7,652 nt of DNA from Flavobacteriaceae bacterium (GCA_020347545.1 CP070731.1:167633-175284); one strand, 5' to 3'; positions 1-7,317 are shown, counted from the first letter of the stretch. Translations and numbers: made by a program. The notes: generated from the letters alone by a model not told the origin.

Positions 1-602
1 GACTGGTTCAATTCAGGAATTCCGGCCACATCCTCAAGTAAAAAAGGAACCAGTTGAATCTTGTTTTTCTCGGCAAGGTCCGGAAATATCTTTTTAAATT
101 CGCTGGTGTAGTCCTGTCCCATATTGGGAGGAATCTGCATTCCTGTCAGCAAAATTTTGACCTCCGGATTGTGATCACGTACAAGATCAATCATCTTTTG
201 TAAATTGTTTCTAGTCTCACTTAAAGGAATTCCTCGGAGCCCGTCATTTGCTCCCAGTTCAAGGACAAAAATATCCACCTTCTGCTTAAGCACCCAGGAA
301 AGTCGATTCTTACCACTTGCCGTGGTTTCTCCGCTAAGACCGGCATTTATAACCTTAAATTCTCCAGACATTGAATCAAGTTTTTTTTGAATCAATGCCG
401 GAAATGCCTCTTCTATTTCCAGTCCCATACCTGCCGTCAGACTATTTCCAAAAAAAAGAATTGTCTTTTTTTTATTTTCAACTGCGGAATCCGTTTGACT
501 CTTTTCTTCATTTTTTACTTCCTCAACTTTCTTCGATTCATTCCCGCATGAGACAATGAAAAGGATCAAACACAAATAACAAAATTTTAACATATAGCTC
601 AT
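1..602 (-). CDS. tesA: TesA-like SGNH/GDSL esterase, predicted lipoprotein (C-terminus beyond the window)
   Basis: This is a serine esterase of the SGNH family related to TesA (thioesterase I / lysophospholipase L1 / arylesterase). Residues 1-18 form a lipoprotein signal peptide ending IVSC, with Cys19 as the predicted lipidated residue. A charged Lys/Glu-rich linker of about 27 residues precedes the enzyme domain. Block I is FFGNSLTAG with nucleophile Ser54; the usual Asp of GDSL is Asn53. Block II is NAGLSGETT (Gly88) and block III is LELGANDGLRG (Asn119). Similarity to E. coli TesA continues through the MQIPPN and FLLEDV stretches. The Asp-x-x-His of block V should lie a few residues past the left edge, so completeness of the catalytic set cannot be checked. 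About 200 codons are present. The start could be ATG at 602 or ATG at 593; both leave a normal signal peptide and neither has a clear ribosome binding site. The gene is divergent from the ybbA-like gene, as in E. coli, which points to a joint role with that transporter. Family assignment is strong; the natural substrate is not known. Confidence 0.9.
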   Translation of the reverse strand, partial: MSYMLKFCYLCLILFIVSCGNESKKVEEVKNEEKSQTDSAVENKKKTILFFGNSLTAGMGLEIEEAFPALIQKKLDSMSGEFKVINAGLSGETTASGKNRLSWVLKQKVDIFVLELGANDGLRGIPLSETRNNLQKMIDLVRDHNPEVKILLTGMQIPPNMGQDYTSEFKKIFPDLAEKNKIQLVPFLLEDVAGIPELNQ

Positions 603-615
603 AATTCAAAAAAAA

Positions 616-623
616 TACTTTTG
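616..623 (+). promoter_or_regulatory. Candidate -7 element for the ybbA-ybbP operon
   Basis: TACTTTTG matches the Bacteroidota sigma-70 -7 consensus TAnnTTTG exactly. Transcription would begin near 630, leaving a leader of about 40 bases before the ATG at 669. This argues against the upstream in-frame TTG at 621, which overlaps the box itself. No good -33 TTG/TTTG element is visible at the right distance, so confidence is limited. Confidence 0.4.
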
Positions 624-668
624 TTCATTTTCCTTATCTTTCTCAATCTTAAATTCAGACAATTACGA

Positions 669-1352
669 ATGACAAATATATTAAATGTAAAGCATCTTGA
701 GAAGACCTACTCGAGTGGTGAAAAACAGCTGAAAGTACTTGATAACATTTCCTTTAACATAGAAGCAGGAGAGACTTTTGCCATCGTAGGACCTTCAGGA
801 AGCGGGAAAACAACACTTTTAGGTCTTTGCGCCGGTCTCGATCAATCAGATCAGGGTGAAATTGAACTTTGCGGCACCAATCTCAGCGAATTAAATGAAG
901 ACCAGAGAGCCTTGCTTCGCAACAAACATGTGGGATTCATATTTCAAAACTTTCAATTACTCCCCACCTTAACCGCCATCGAAAATGTAACTGTGCCCCT
1001 GGAATTACAAGGGGTTAAGAACCCTGAACTTATTGCAAAGGAACTGCTTGAAAAAGTCGGACTTTCAGACAGACTTGATCATTACCCGTCTCAGCTTTCG
1101 GGCGGAGAGCAACAGAGAGTTGCTTTGGCGAGAGCCTTTTCAAACAAGCCAAGTATTCTATTCGCTGATGAGCCAACCGGGAATCTCGATGCAGAAACAA
1201 GTGAAAAAGTGGTAGACCTGCTATTCAAGTTAAACAAAGAGACAGGCACCACCCTGGTCATCGTAACACATGATATGGAACTGGCGAAAATGAACCAAAG
1301 AATCCTCCGACTTCAAAGGGGGAAAATAATGGATGAACAAAGTGTTTTATAA
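669..1352 (+). CDS. ybbA: ABC transporter ATPase, YbbA/LolD type
   Basis: This is the 227-residue ATP-binding subunit of a LolD/MacB-like (mechanotransmission, type VII) ABC transporter. It would sit on the cytoplasmic face of the inner membrane and drive the permease encoded directly downstream. All motifs are intact: Walker A GPSGSGKT (41-48), Q-loop Gln93 in IFQNFQLLP, signature LSGGEQQR (143-150), Walker B ILFADEP with catalytic Glu168, D-loop GNLD (171-174) and switch His201. Length is normal for the family. ATG at 669 is chosen because its product begins MTNILNVKHLEKTY, as typical for the family. The longer TTG frame from 621 would add 16 hydrophobic residues with no family counterpart and overlaps a candidate promoter box. 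The stop is two bases before the permease start, so the two form one operon. LolD proper normally pairs with LolC/LolE; the partner here is YbbP-like and tesA is adjacent, so YbbA is the better name. Confidence 0.93.
   Translation: MTNILNVKHLEKTYSSGEKQLKVLDNISFNIEAGETFAIVGPSGSGKTTLLGLCAGLDQSDQGEIELCGTNLSELNEDQRALLRNKHVGFIFQNFQLLPTLTAIENVTVPLELQGVKNPELIAKELLEKVGLSDRLDHYPSQLSGGEQQRVALARAFSNKPSILFADEPTGNLDAETSEKVVDLLFKLNKETGTTLVIVTHDMELAKMNQRILRLQRGKIMDEQSVL
673..680 (-). promoter_or_regulatory. Candidate -7 element for the tesA-like gene
   Basis: On the minus strand these bases read TATATTTG, an exact match to TAnnTTTG. Transcription would start near 666 and give a leader of about 65 bases before the ATG at 602. 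The box lies inside the first codons of the ybbA-like gene. A -33 element is not convincing, and an 8-base match with two free positions can arise by chance in AT-rich DNA. Confidence 0.3.
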
Positions 1353-1354
1353 AA

Positions 1355-3895
1355 GTGAAAGAAAAAGTTAAATCAAAAAGTTCCTGGCTTTTTAAAATGG
1401 CATGGAGAGATGCCAAGGCTAGTTTTAAAAAACTTGCCTTGTTCATGGGGTCCATCGTGCTTGGAATCGCCGCGGTGGTTTCCATTCAATCGTTCAGTGA
1501 AACTTTGAAAACAAATATTGACCTACAGTCAAAGTCCTTGATGGGAGCCGATTTTCTTATCGACAGCCGGTATCCTCCCAATGAAAAAGTACAGCAGATT
1601 ATAGATTCTCTGGGAGGAGCAGATGCCAGAGAGATCAATTTTTCTTCAATGGGGCTGTTTCCTAAAAATGGTGGCACAAAACTTATTCAAGTTAAGGGGA
1701 TTGAAGGGGATTTTCCTTTCTATGGAAGTTTGGAAACCTCTCCTGCAAGTGCAGCAAAAGAATACCAGAAAAAGGGAGGCGCTCTTGTTGATGCCACACT
1801 AATGCTTCAATACAATATTGAGCCGGGTGACAGCATTAAAATTGGGAATGTTACGTTGCCTATAACGGGATCTATGGCAACTTCACCGGGAAGTGGGGGA
1901 TTTTCAAGCGGTATCGCACCGACGGTCTATGTCCCTTATCGAATTATTGAACAGACGGGTTTGATTCAAACAGGTTCCAGGCTTGAATACCAGTTCTATT
2001 TCATTTCGGAACCTGATGCAGATCTGGTAATGCTCAACAAAAAGCTCGACCCCGTTCTTGACAAAGAAGATGCGGATATAGACACACATCTGAGTTCCAG
2101 CCAGCAATTGGGCAGACGTTATGAAAATTTCAGTGTGTTCCTTAATCTCGTGGCATTTATTGCGCTATTGCTGGGTTGTGTTGGAATAGCCAGCTCGGTA
2201 AACATTTACATAAAAGAAAAGTTAAAAGACGTAGCCGTTTTGAAATGTTTGGGCGCAACACGCAGGCAGACTTTTTTGATCTTCCTTATTCAGATCTCTG
2301 CCATGGGTTTCCTGGGTGGTTTTACGGGTTCCGTTTTAGGAATAGGACTACAGGAACTTTTCCCTTTTATCTTCAAAGACATGTTGCCTTTTGACATTGT
2401 TACCACGGTTAGCCCCCTATCCATGTTGCTTGGGGTGGTATTAGGATTCTTTATGTCCGTGTTGTTTGCCTTGTCACCTCTTTTAACTACCTGGTACGTA
2501 TCCCCATTAAGGGTTTTAAGGATTGAGGAAAGCGAAAACTTAAAATCACGAAGAGCAAACCTAATTGTAAGCTTGACAATTTTGTTGTTCCTGTACCTTT
2601 TCTCGTTCTGGTTAATGCAGAACTGGAAATACGCACTGTATTTTATTCTGGGTATCATAATTACCTTCCTGGTTCTTATGGGAGTGACACGATTGTTTAT
2701 GTGGGGCATTAAAAAATTCTTTCCTTCATCCTGGGGTTTTGCCCCCAGACAGAGCCTGTTAAATTTATTCAGGCCTCAAAATCAAACGATGACCCTGATA
2801 TTAGCCATTGGGGTAGGAACCTTTCTTATCAGTACTTTATATTTTACCAAAGATATGTTACTCGCCAAGCTTAACTTTGATAGCAGTGGTAATACGCCCA
2901 ATATTATCCTTATGGATGTTCAAAACGAACAAAGGGAAGAAGTGGCTGCAACTTTGGAAAATGTGATCGACAATATACCCATTGTGACCATGAGAGTGAA
3001 CAGCATCAAGGGGAGAACAGTTAATGACATTAAAAAAGATACCAGCAATCGGATCAACCCCTGGATCTTAAACCATGAATTCAGGGTAACCTACAGAGAT
3101 GCTTTGATCGATTCGGAATCAATCTCTGAGGGAGAATGGATTGAAGAAGAAACGTATGATCCTGACAAACCTGTTCCCATATCAATTGCTGAAAGTATTT
3201 CAAGGGATGCATTTGTGCAGGTGGGAGATACATTAAGCTTTAACGTTCAAGGTGTGATCATGGAAACCATTGTGGCAAGCATCAGAGAGGTGGACTGGGG
3301 AAGAATGCAATTGAATTTTTCTATTGTTTTTCCAAAAGGTATTCTCGAAAATGCACCTCAGTTCAATGTATTGACAACCCATGCGGCCAATGAAACTGAA
3401 TCAGCAAAGCTGCAAAGCTCGCTTATTCAGAAATTTCCAAATATATCCATCATTGATTTCAGACAAGTTCTGATTCTGATTCAAAATGTACTGGACAAGA
3501 TTTCCTGGGTCATTAATTTCATGGCCATTTTCAGTATTTTCACTGGAATAATAGTGCTTATCGGAGCCGTAAGAACCAGTAAGTTTCAACGAATCAAAGA
3601 GAATGTTTTGCTCAGAACCTTAGGTGGGACAGGAAAACAAATCTTAAAAATAACAGCCCTGGAGTATTTATATCTGGGTATTCTGGGAAGCTTAAGCGGG
3701 ATATTACTATCGCTGTTTTGCGCTCAGATACTGGCTTACTTTATTTTTGAGCTTGCCTTTATTCCTTCATTGTTTCCTTTTGTGGTATTATTCCCGGGAA
3801 TCAGTCTTCTGGTTTTGGCCATCGGACTGATGAACAGCAGAAGCGTGTTGTTGAGCCCTCCACTTCAGGTTCTGAGAAGGGAAGGTATCAGTTAG
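1355..3895 (+). CDS. ybbP: ABC transporter permease, YbbP type (double FtsX-like unit, 10 predicted membrane segments)
   Basis: This 846-residue inner-membrane permease is close in length and layout to E. coli YbbP (about 800 residues). Hydrophobic segments are seen near residues 27-47, 262-285, 304-335, 350-378, 401-421, 424-448, 477-497, 712-738, 768-800 and 803-825. They form two FtsX/MacB-like four-helix units joined by a helix pair. Two large extracytoplasmic domains (about 48-260 and 498-711) follow the first helix of each unit. The cytoplasmic coupling stretch after the second helix of each unit is recognisable: KEKLKDVAVLKCLGATRRQ (287-305) and KENVLLRTLGGTGKQ (748-762). Each unit ends in a related SPLRVLR or PPLQVLR motif. 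The start is GTG at 1355, two bases after the ATPase stop; ATG at 1397 (Met15) is an alternative that keeps all helices. Inference: with the ATPase it moves or extracts a hydrophobic substrate, and the TesA-like esterase may act on it. Substrate unknown. Confidence 0.9.
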   Translation: MKEKVKSKSSWLFKMAWRDAKASFKKLALFMGSIVLGIAAVVSIQSFSETLKTNIDLQSKSLMGADFLIDSRYPPNEKVQQIIDSLGGADAREINFSSMGLFPKNGGTKLIQVKGIEGDFPFYGSLETSPASAAKEYQKKGGALVDATLMLQYNIEPGDSIKIGNVTLPITGSMATSPGSGGFSSGIAPTVYVPYRIIEQTGLIQTGSRLEYQFYFISEPDADLVMLNKKLDPVLDKEDADIDTHLSSSQQLGRRYENFSVFLNLVAFIALLLGCVGIASSVNIYIKEKLKDVAVLKCLGATRRQTFLIFLIQISAMGFLGGFTGSVLGIGLQELFPFIFKDMLPFDIVTTVSPLSMLLGVVLGFFMSVLFALSPLLTTWYVSPLRVLRIEESENLKSRRANLIVSLTILLFLYLFSFWLMQNWKYALYFILGIIITFLVLMGVTRLFMWGIKKFFPSSWGFAPRQSLLNLFRPQNQTMTLILAIGVGTFLISTLYFTKDMLLAKLNFDSSGNTPNIILMDVQNEQREEVAATLENVIDNIPIVTMRVNSIKGRTVNDIKKDTSNRINPWILNHEFRVTYRDALIDSESISEGEWIEEETYDPDKPVPISIAESISRDAFVQVGDTLSFNVQGVIMETIVASIREVDWGRMQLNFSIVFPKGILENAPQFNVLTTHAANETESAKLQSSLIQKFPNISIIDFRQVLILIQNVLDKISWVINFMAIFSIFTGIIVLIGAVRTSKFQRIKENVLLRTLGGTGKQILKITALEYLYLGILGSLSGILLSLFCAQILAYFIFELAFIPSLFPFVVLFPGISLLVLAIGLMNSRSVLLSPPLQVLRREGIS

Positions 3896-3929
3896 GTCCA
3901 AGTTAGCTTATTCGATCATTTTTAAATAA

Positions 3930-3950
3930 CATAAAAAATGTATTTTTATG
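3930..3950. terminator. AT-rich palindrome between ybbP and the DUF481 gene (possible terminator or operator)
   Basis: CATAAAAA and TTTTTATG form a perfect 8-base inverted repeat around a 5-base loop (ATGTA). It begins 35 bases after the permease stop and ends 15 bases before the earliest DUF481 start. With only two G-C pairs the stem is weak. Its second arm contains a run of five T, so it could help end ybbAP transcripts, or it could be a regulator binding site for the next gene. The sequence alone does not decide. Confidence 0.3.
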
Positions 3951-3965
3951 ATTTAAATTAATGCC

Positions 3966-5027
3966 TTGAACCAAGCCTGTTTCACTTTGAATGATTCTCA
4001 TTACCTGAAGGTCCTAATTCTTTTAGTGATAAGCTTTTCGACTTTGGTATCCTTTAGCCAAAAGACGGATACCATTGTTCATATCAATGGAAATATCCTG
4101 ACCGGTGAATTTAAAAGGCTGAATTCTGGAGTAGTAACCTGGAAAATGGATGGCATGGGGACCATCAGCCTTGAGGAACCAAAAATTCAAACGATTATCT
4201 CAAGTAAACTCTTTGAAATAAAAATGGATAATGGAAGAATTTATTTTGCGTCGTTTGGCGCAAGTGAAGAACCCAGAACAGTAAACCTTATCCTCTTGAA
4301 TGAAAATATTTCAGTAAAGGTGGAAGACATTGTAGAAGTGTATCCCATAAGAAAAAGTTTTTTCAGGCGTCTTAGCGGAAACTTTAGTCTCGGTGCTAAC
4401 TACGCCAAAGGTAGTAACGTAGCCACGTTGGTGTTTTCAGGAAATCTCGACTACCGAAAAAGGAATAGCTTGTTTAGTTTGTTCTGGGATACCAACGACA
4501 CCTACCAGGGAGATAGTTTAAGTTCAAGTAAGTCTGATGTTGTATTGGGATGGCAAAGAAATTTAAACAAGGGCTGGGCTACGGATGTTTCTGTAGGAGT
4601 AAGTCAAAACCTCCAACTGGGAACAGATTTGAGGTGGAATTTAAACCTTGGTGCATTAAAAGACCTCATGTACAATGAATGGAACCGGCTTTACTTTTCC
4701 ATGGGTCTCAATATGTCTCGCGAAATTCCTGTAGGTGATGCCGCTATACGGGAAGACCTTGCTGGATTGTTCCAGCTCAAATGGAAAATATATAAATTGA
4801 CAGGGGCTAAAATCTGGCTCGATGCAGATATCACCTATCTGCCTTACATCACAAACGACACCAGGAACAGGGTCTCGATCAACCTTAACCCCAAGGTTAG
4901 TATCTTCAGTAATAATTTCAAAATAGGGCTCAGTTTTTACTATACATATGATAGTCGGCCTCAGAACATCGATGCTGCAAATGATGATTATGGTTTAAAC
5001 TTACAGTTCACCTATTCTCTTAACTAA
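3966..5027 (+). CDS. Secreted DUF481 (YdiY-like) protein, probable outer-membrane beta-barrel
   Basis: The N-terminus carries a Sec signal peptide: a hydrophobic core at about residues 14-29, with a likely cut after SFS before Gln32. Residues 33-128 are a small beta-rich domain that opens with a nucleotide-free pattern common in this group, TIVHINGNILTGEFKRL. From about 136 to the end the protein consists of alternating strands, starting LSGNFSLGANYAKGSNVATL, the typical entry to the DUF481 barrel, and ending GLNLQFTYSLN. That fits an outer-membrane barrel, although the last residue is Asn rather than the usual Phe/Tyr. DUF481 members include the salt-induced E. coli YdiY; their molecular role is not established. 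The start is uncertain. In-frame ATG codons are absent: the one at 3948 is followed at once by a stop. TTG 3966, TTG 3987 and CTG 4005 remain, and the last would give a very typical signal peptide beginning MKVLILLVISF. It is 70 bases from ybbP, so co-transcription is possible but unproven. Confidence 0.75.
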   Translation: MNQACFTLNDSHYLKVLILLVISFSTLVSFSQKTDTIVHINGNILTGEFKRLNSGVVTWKMDGMGTISLEEPKIQTIISSKLFEIKMDNGRIYFASFGASEEPRTVNLILLNENISVKVEDIVEVYPIRKSFFRRLSGNFSLGANYAKGSNVATLVFSGNLDYRKRNSLFSLFWDTNDTYQGDSLSSSKSDVVLGWQRNLNKGWATDVSVGVSQNLQLGTDLRWNLNLGALKDLMYNEWNRLYFSMGLNMSREIPVGDAAIREDLAGLFQLKWKIYKLTGAKIWLDADITYLPYITNDTRNRVSINLNPKVSIFSNNFKIGLSFYYTYDSRPQNIDAANDDYGLNLQFTYSLN

Positions 5028-5965
5028 CAGCTGCACTTAATCTGCTCTGTTTGTTCCTGACTTAAATTAATTTTTTCCAATCGAAGTCGTCTTTCATCAA
5101 AACAAGTGTCGCAGGTTGAAAATAATTCCAGGTCCCAGGTATCAGCGAAAACCCTGCCCGCCCCTAACGCAATTCCAAAATCAAGTACTTCTTCAAGTGA
5201 TTCCAAAGATGGTTTACTAAAGTCCCCACTAGCCATCAATAAATCCATGGCCCCATTACCTGGTCTTACCGGAATTACAGTGCAACATTCCACTCCGTTA
5301 TCAAAGGCAAATTCTATCGATTTTTTCGCCCAGTAGACCCCTTCGCTCTCACTCATAAATGGGGGCCTGAGCAAGATAAATGCCCGACTCCTGATCTGAT
5401 GGTTGCTCAAAAACCTAACGGCTTTTGAAAAGTCCTGAAGTGTCATTTTCTTATTCAGTTTTCTCAAAATTTCGGGATGGATGGTCTCCAGGCCAATTGC
5501 GACCTCAAGATCACCGGACAGAAGATCATTAAAATAAAGACTTTTTTTATTGACAAGTCGAGGATGTCCTTCTACGATTACAGTTTCAAAACCCGCAATA
5601 AGAGAAGCAATTTTTTGGTATTCATCAAAGGGAATTGATTTTTCATCAAAAAAACTCCCACTATTGTATAATTTGATCTGTTTCGCCTTTTTCATATAAG
5701 GCAGCGTCAAGTTGATCTGATTTATAATTGCTCCGGGTGGTGTAGAGGTAATGGTGGTATTTTTCCAGAGATCACACATGAGGCATTTAAAAGAACATTC
5801 TTTATTGCTCAAAAAAATGGTTCCGGTATCTTTGATTTTTCGGTCAAAACTCAGTTCCTTTTCAACGATCCAGTCATAAGGTTTTAGTGGATCAATCTTA
5901 TTTCTTTTCGGACGATTTGAGACAATCCATTCACTATCAAGCGGAAATACTGAATCATTGCTCAT
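5024..5965 (-). CDS. Radical SAM enzyme, Elp3/TIGR01210-like fold, function unknown
   Basis: This 313-residue protein has the radical SAM cluster motif C-x3-C-x2-C at Cys57, Cys61 and Cys64 (ECSFKCLMCDLW), which binds the 4Fe-4S cluster that cleaves S-adenosylmethionine. A hydrophobic strand with conserved-looking acidic ends follows (VAIGLETIHPEILRKLNK, 155-172), typical of the Elp3-like barrel. Then come FILLRPPFMSESEGV and VIPVRPGNGAMDLL, which recall the TIGR01210/archaeosine-synthase-subunit group. That link is pattern-based and tentative. The C-terminus adds CDTC (285-288) and a final CSC (311-313), four cysteines that could bind a second metal site. There is no TPR, SPASM or B12 domain in a recognisable form. 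Its start lies 11 bases inside the end of the asparagine-synthetase-like gene, so the two are probably made together. Its stop overlaps the stop of the convergent DUF481 gene. The class is certain; the reaction is unknown. Confidence 0.88.
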   Translation of the reverse strand: MSNDSVFPLDSEWIVSNRPKRNKIDPLKPYDWIVEKELSFDRKIKDTGTIFLSNKECSFKCLMCDLWKNTTITSTPPGAIINQINLTLPYMKKAKQIKLYNSGSFFDEKSIPFDEYQKIASLIAGFETVIVEGHPRLVNKKSLYFNDLLSGDLEVAIGLETIHPEILRKLNKKMTLQDFSKAVRFLSNHQIRSRAFILLRPPFMSESEGVYWAKKSIEFAFDNGVECCTVIPVRPGNGAMDLLMASGDFSKPSLESLEEVLDFGIALGAGRVFADTWDLELFSTCDTCFDERRLRLEKINLSQEQTEQIKCSC

Positions 5966-7286
5966 ACTTTGACAGGAACTCTTTTCTGTAAGTTATCTCC
6001 CTTTCAGGAAAATGCTTGTTAAAATTATTCATTGAAGCCGCCCCATGCTGAAAACGTCTTTTTTCAAATACCGGCATATCTATTCCCGTAACAGCCTTAA
6101 CCCCGGCCGCAACAATTTGTCCTTTAAGGTCATATAATTTCTGATGATCCCAGTCAGTGAGATCTATATAAGGTATTCCTTCAGAAATTTCGATCACATT
6201 AGGAAGGGTATAAGGACTGAACCCTTCAAATCCAAGCAAATCAGCTGGAGAAAAAGTACGCATATATCCCCTGCTCAACCCTCCCGAATAGGTCAAAGAG
6301 TGCTTGATGGAATCAACGCCCCATCCCTCGTGATACAGCATCAGATTATTCAATACGCTTTTAATCGTCAGTTCAGGATTGTCTTCTATGGGATAATCCT
6401 TAAGGTTTTCATCTCCTCCGTCACCATCAATAATATACTTCCAGTCAGGATACCTTGATCTGATCCCCTGTAAAAGGGCAAGATTCATGGTTGCCGACTG
6501 AATATCCAGAGGTTTATAATCTTCCACAACGTCTATGGCCTCTTTCCAGTCAAGCGATTGATAATCGAGTTCTACCGGTTCCAAAAACAACTCCAGGCCA
6601 AGTTTTTCCATGAAGGAACGCGCTTGTCTTAAATCTGCACCCTCCCCTTCAACAGATAGAGTAAATGCCTTTAATCTTGAAGGGCTCTCACCCAGTTCCA
6701 TAAGTGCATGATACATCAAAACAAATACAGACCCACTGTCTATTCCGGCTGAAAAGGTAACGCCAACCGGTCCTTTCTTTGCTCTGTAGCTAAGCCACTT
6801 TTTAATCTCCTTATATACCGCACCTATATAATCCCGACCAATTTTTTCAATTTCATCAGGTTGATAGGAATTTCTCTTTGGTGTAAAAAATCTTTCATAT
6901 ACAGGATTCGGGTCCGGGCATCCAAGTAATTCTATCCGGGTCACATAATGTGCCGGTGCCATTCTCGTATAGGAAGGATGAAACTGATCATCCATTCCTT
7001 CTTTCTTCAAATGTTCATAAATCACATCAATACGCTCAGCAATTATCAACTGCGGCCCTACGGCCTGTTTGGCAATAAAATACCGTATCGGACGTCCAAT
7101 GGACCTGGCCATTCTAATAGTTTTGCCTTCCACTGAAATCAGGCAAAATTGCCCGTCTATTTTTCTCACTTCTTCCACATCTCCGGACCTGACAATATTC
7201 ACAGCTTCTTCATGACTCATATTGTAGATCACATTTTTTGACGGATCGGTCAGATCAACCACCTTGCTTATATACTGACTATTCAT
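5955..7286 (-). CDS. Asparagine-synthetase-like ATP-dependent amide-forming enzyme without glutaminase cysteine
   Basis: The 443-residue protein has the two-domain plan of class B asparagine synthetases and relatives such as beta-lactam synthetase and lasso-peptide cyclase. The N-terminal part (about 1-130) keeps the back half of the class II glutaminase fold: IDGQFCLI (43-50), ARSIGRPIRYF (60-70), IIAERIDVIYE (81-91) and MAPAHYV (109-115). It begins MNSQ, with no Cys2 nucleophile, and an in-frame stop 36 bases upstream rules out a longer form. It therefore probably cannot take ammonia from glutamine. The synthetase domain has the PP-loop SAGIDSGS (179-186), a variant of SGGxDSS that keeps Ser179, Asp183 and Ser184. 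It also has GDGGDE (288-293) and a C-terminal KRRFQHG (409-415) that aligns with the K-x-x-F-x-x-G catalytic lysine region of AsnB. It should adenylate a carboxylate and join it to an amine. The substrate is unknown. It lies between an ASPIC/UnbV gene and a radical SAM gene. Confidence 0.87.
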   Translation of the reverse strand: MNSQYISKVVDLTDPSKNVIYNMSHEEAVNIVRSGDVEEVRKIDGQFCLISVEGKTIRMARSIGRPIRYFIAKQAVGPQLIIAERIDVIYEHLKKEGMDDQFHPSYTRMAPAHYVTRIELLGCPDPNPVYERFFTPKRNSYQPDEIEKIGRDYIGAVYKEIKKWLSYRAKKGPVGVTFSAGIDSGSVFVLMYHALMELGESPSRLKAFTLSVEGEGADLRQARSFMEKLGLELFLEPVELDYQSLDWKEAIDVVEDYKPLDIQSATMNLALLQGIRSRYPDWKYIIDGDGGDENLKDYPIEDNPELTIKSVLNNLMLYHEGWGVDSIKHSLTYSGGLSRGYMRTFSPADLLGFEGFSPYTLPNVIEISEGIPYIDLTDWDHQKLYDLKGQIVAAGVKAVTGIDMPVFEKRRFQHGAASMNNFNKHFPEREITYRKEFLSKYEQ

Positions 7287-7317
7287 TATAAAATTATTCT
7301 TTAAAAATTCAGAACTG

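Noticed and set aside
205..559. Two plus-strand open frames of about 60 codons
   Set aside because: They are antisense to the TesA-like gene, whose conserved motifs are clear on the minus strand.
621..668. Longer form of the ATPase starting at TTG 621
   Set aside because: The added 16 residues are hydrophobic and unlike any family N-terminus. The TTG is part of a candidate -7 box, and ATG 669 gives the standard length.
2290..2709. 139-codon minus-strand open frame inside the permease gene
   Set aside because: It is antisense to a well-supported membrane region of the YbbP-like protein and shows no recognisable domain.
1355..3895. Assignment of the permease as LolC/LolE or MacB
   Set aside because: LolC/E and MacB have one four-helix unit per chain. 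This protein has two units, ten predicted helices, YbbP-like length and a tesA neighbour.
6144..6458. 104-codon plus-strand open frame
   Set aside because: It is a shadow of the synthetase-like gene; the minus strand carries the GDGGDE motif there.
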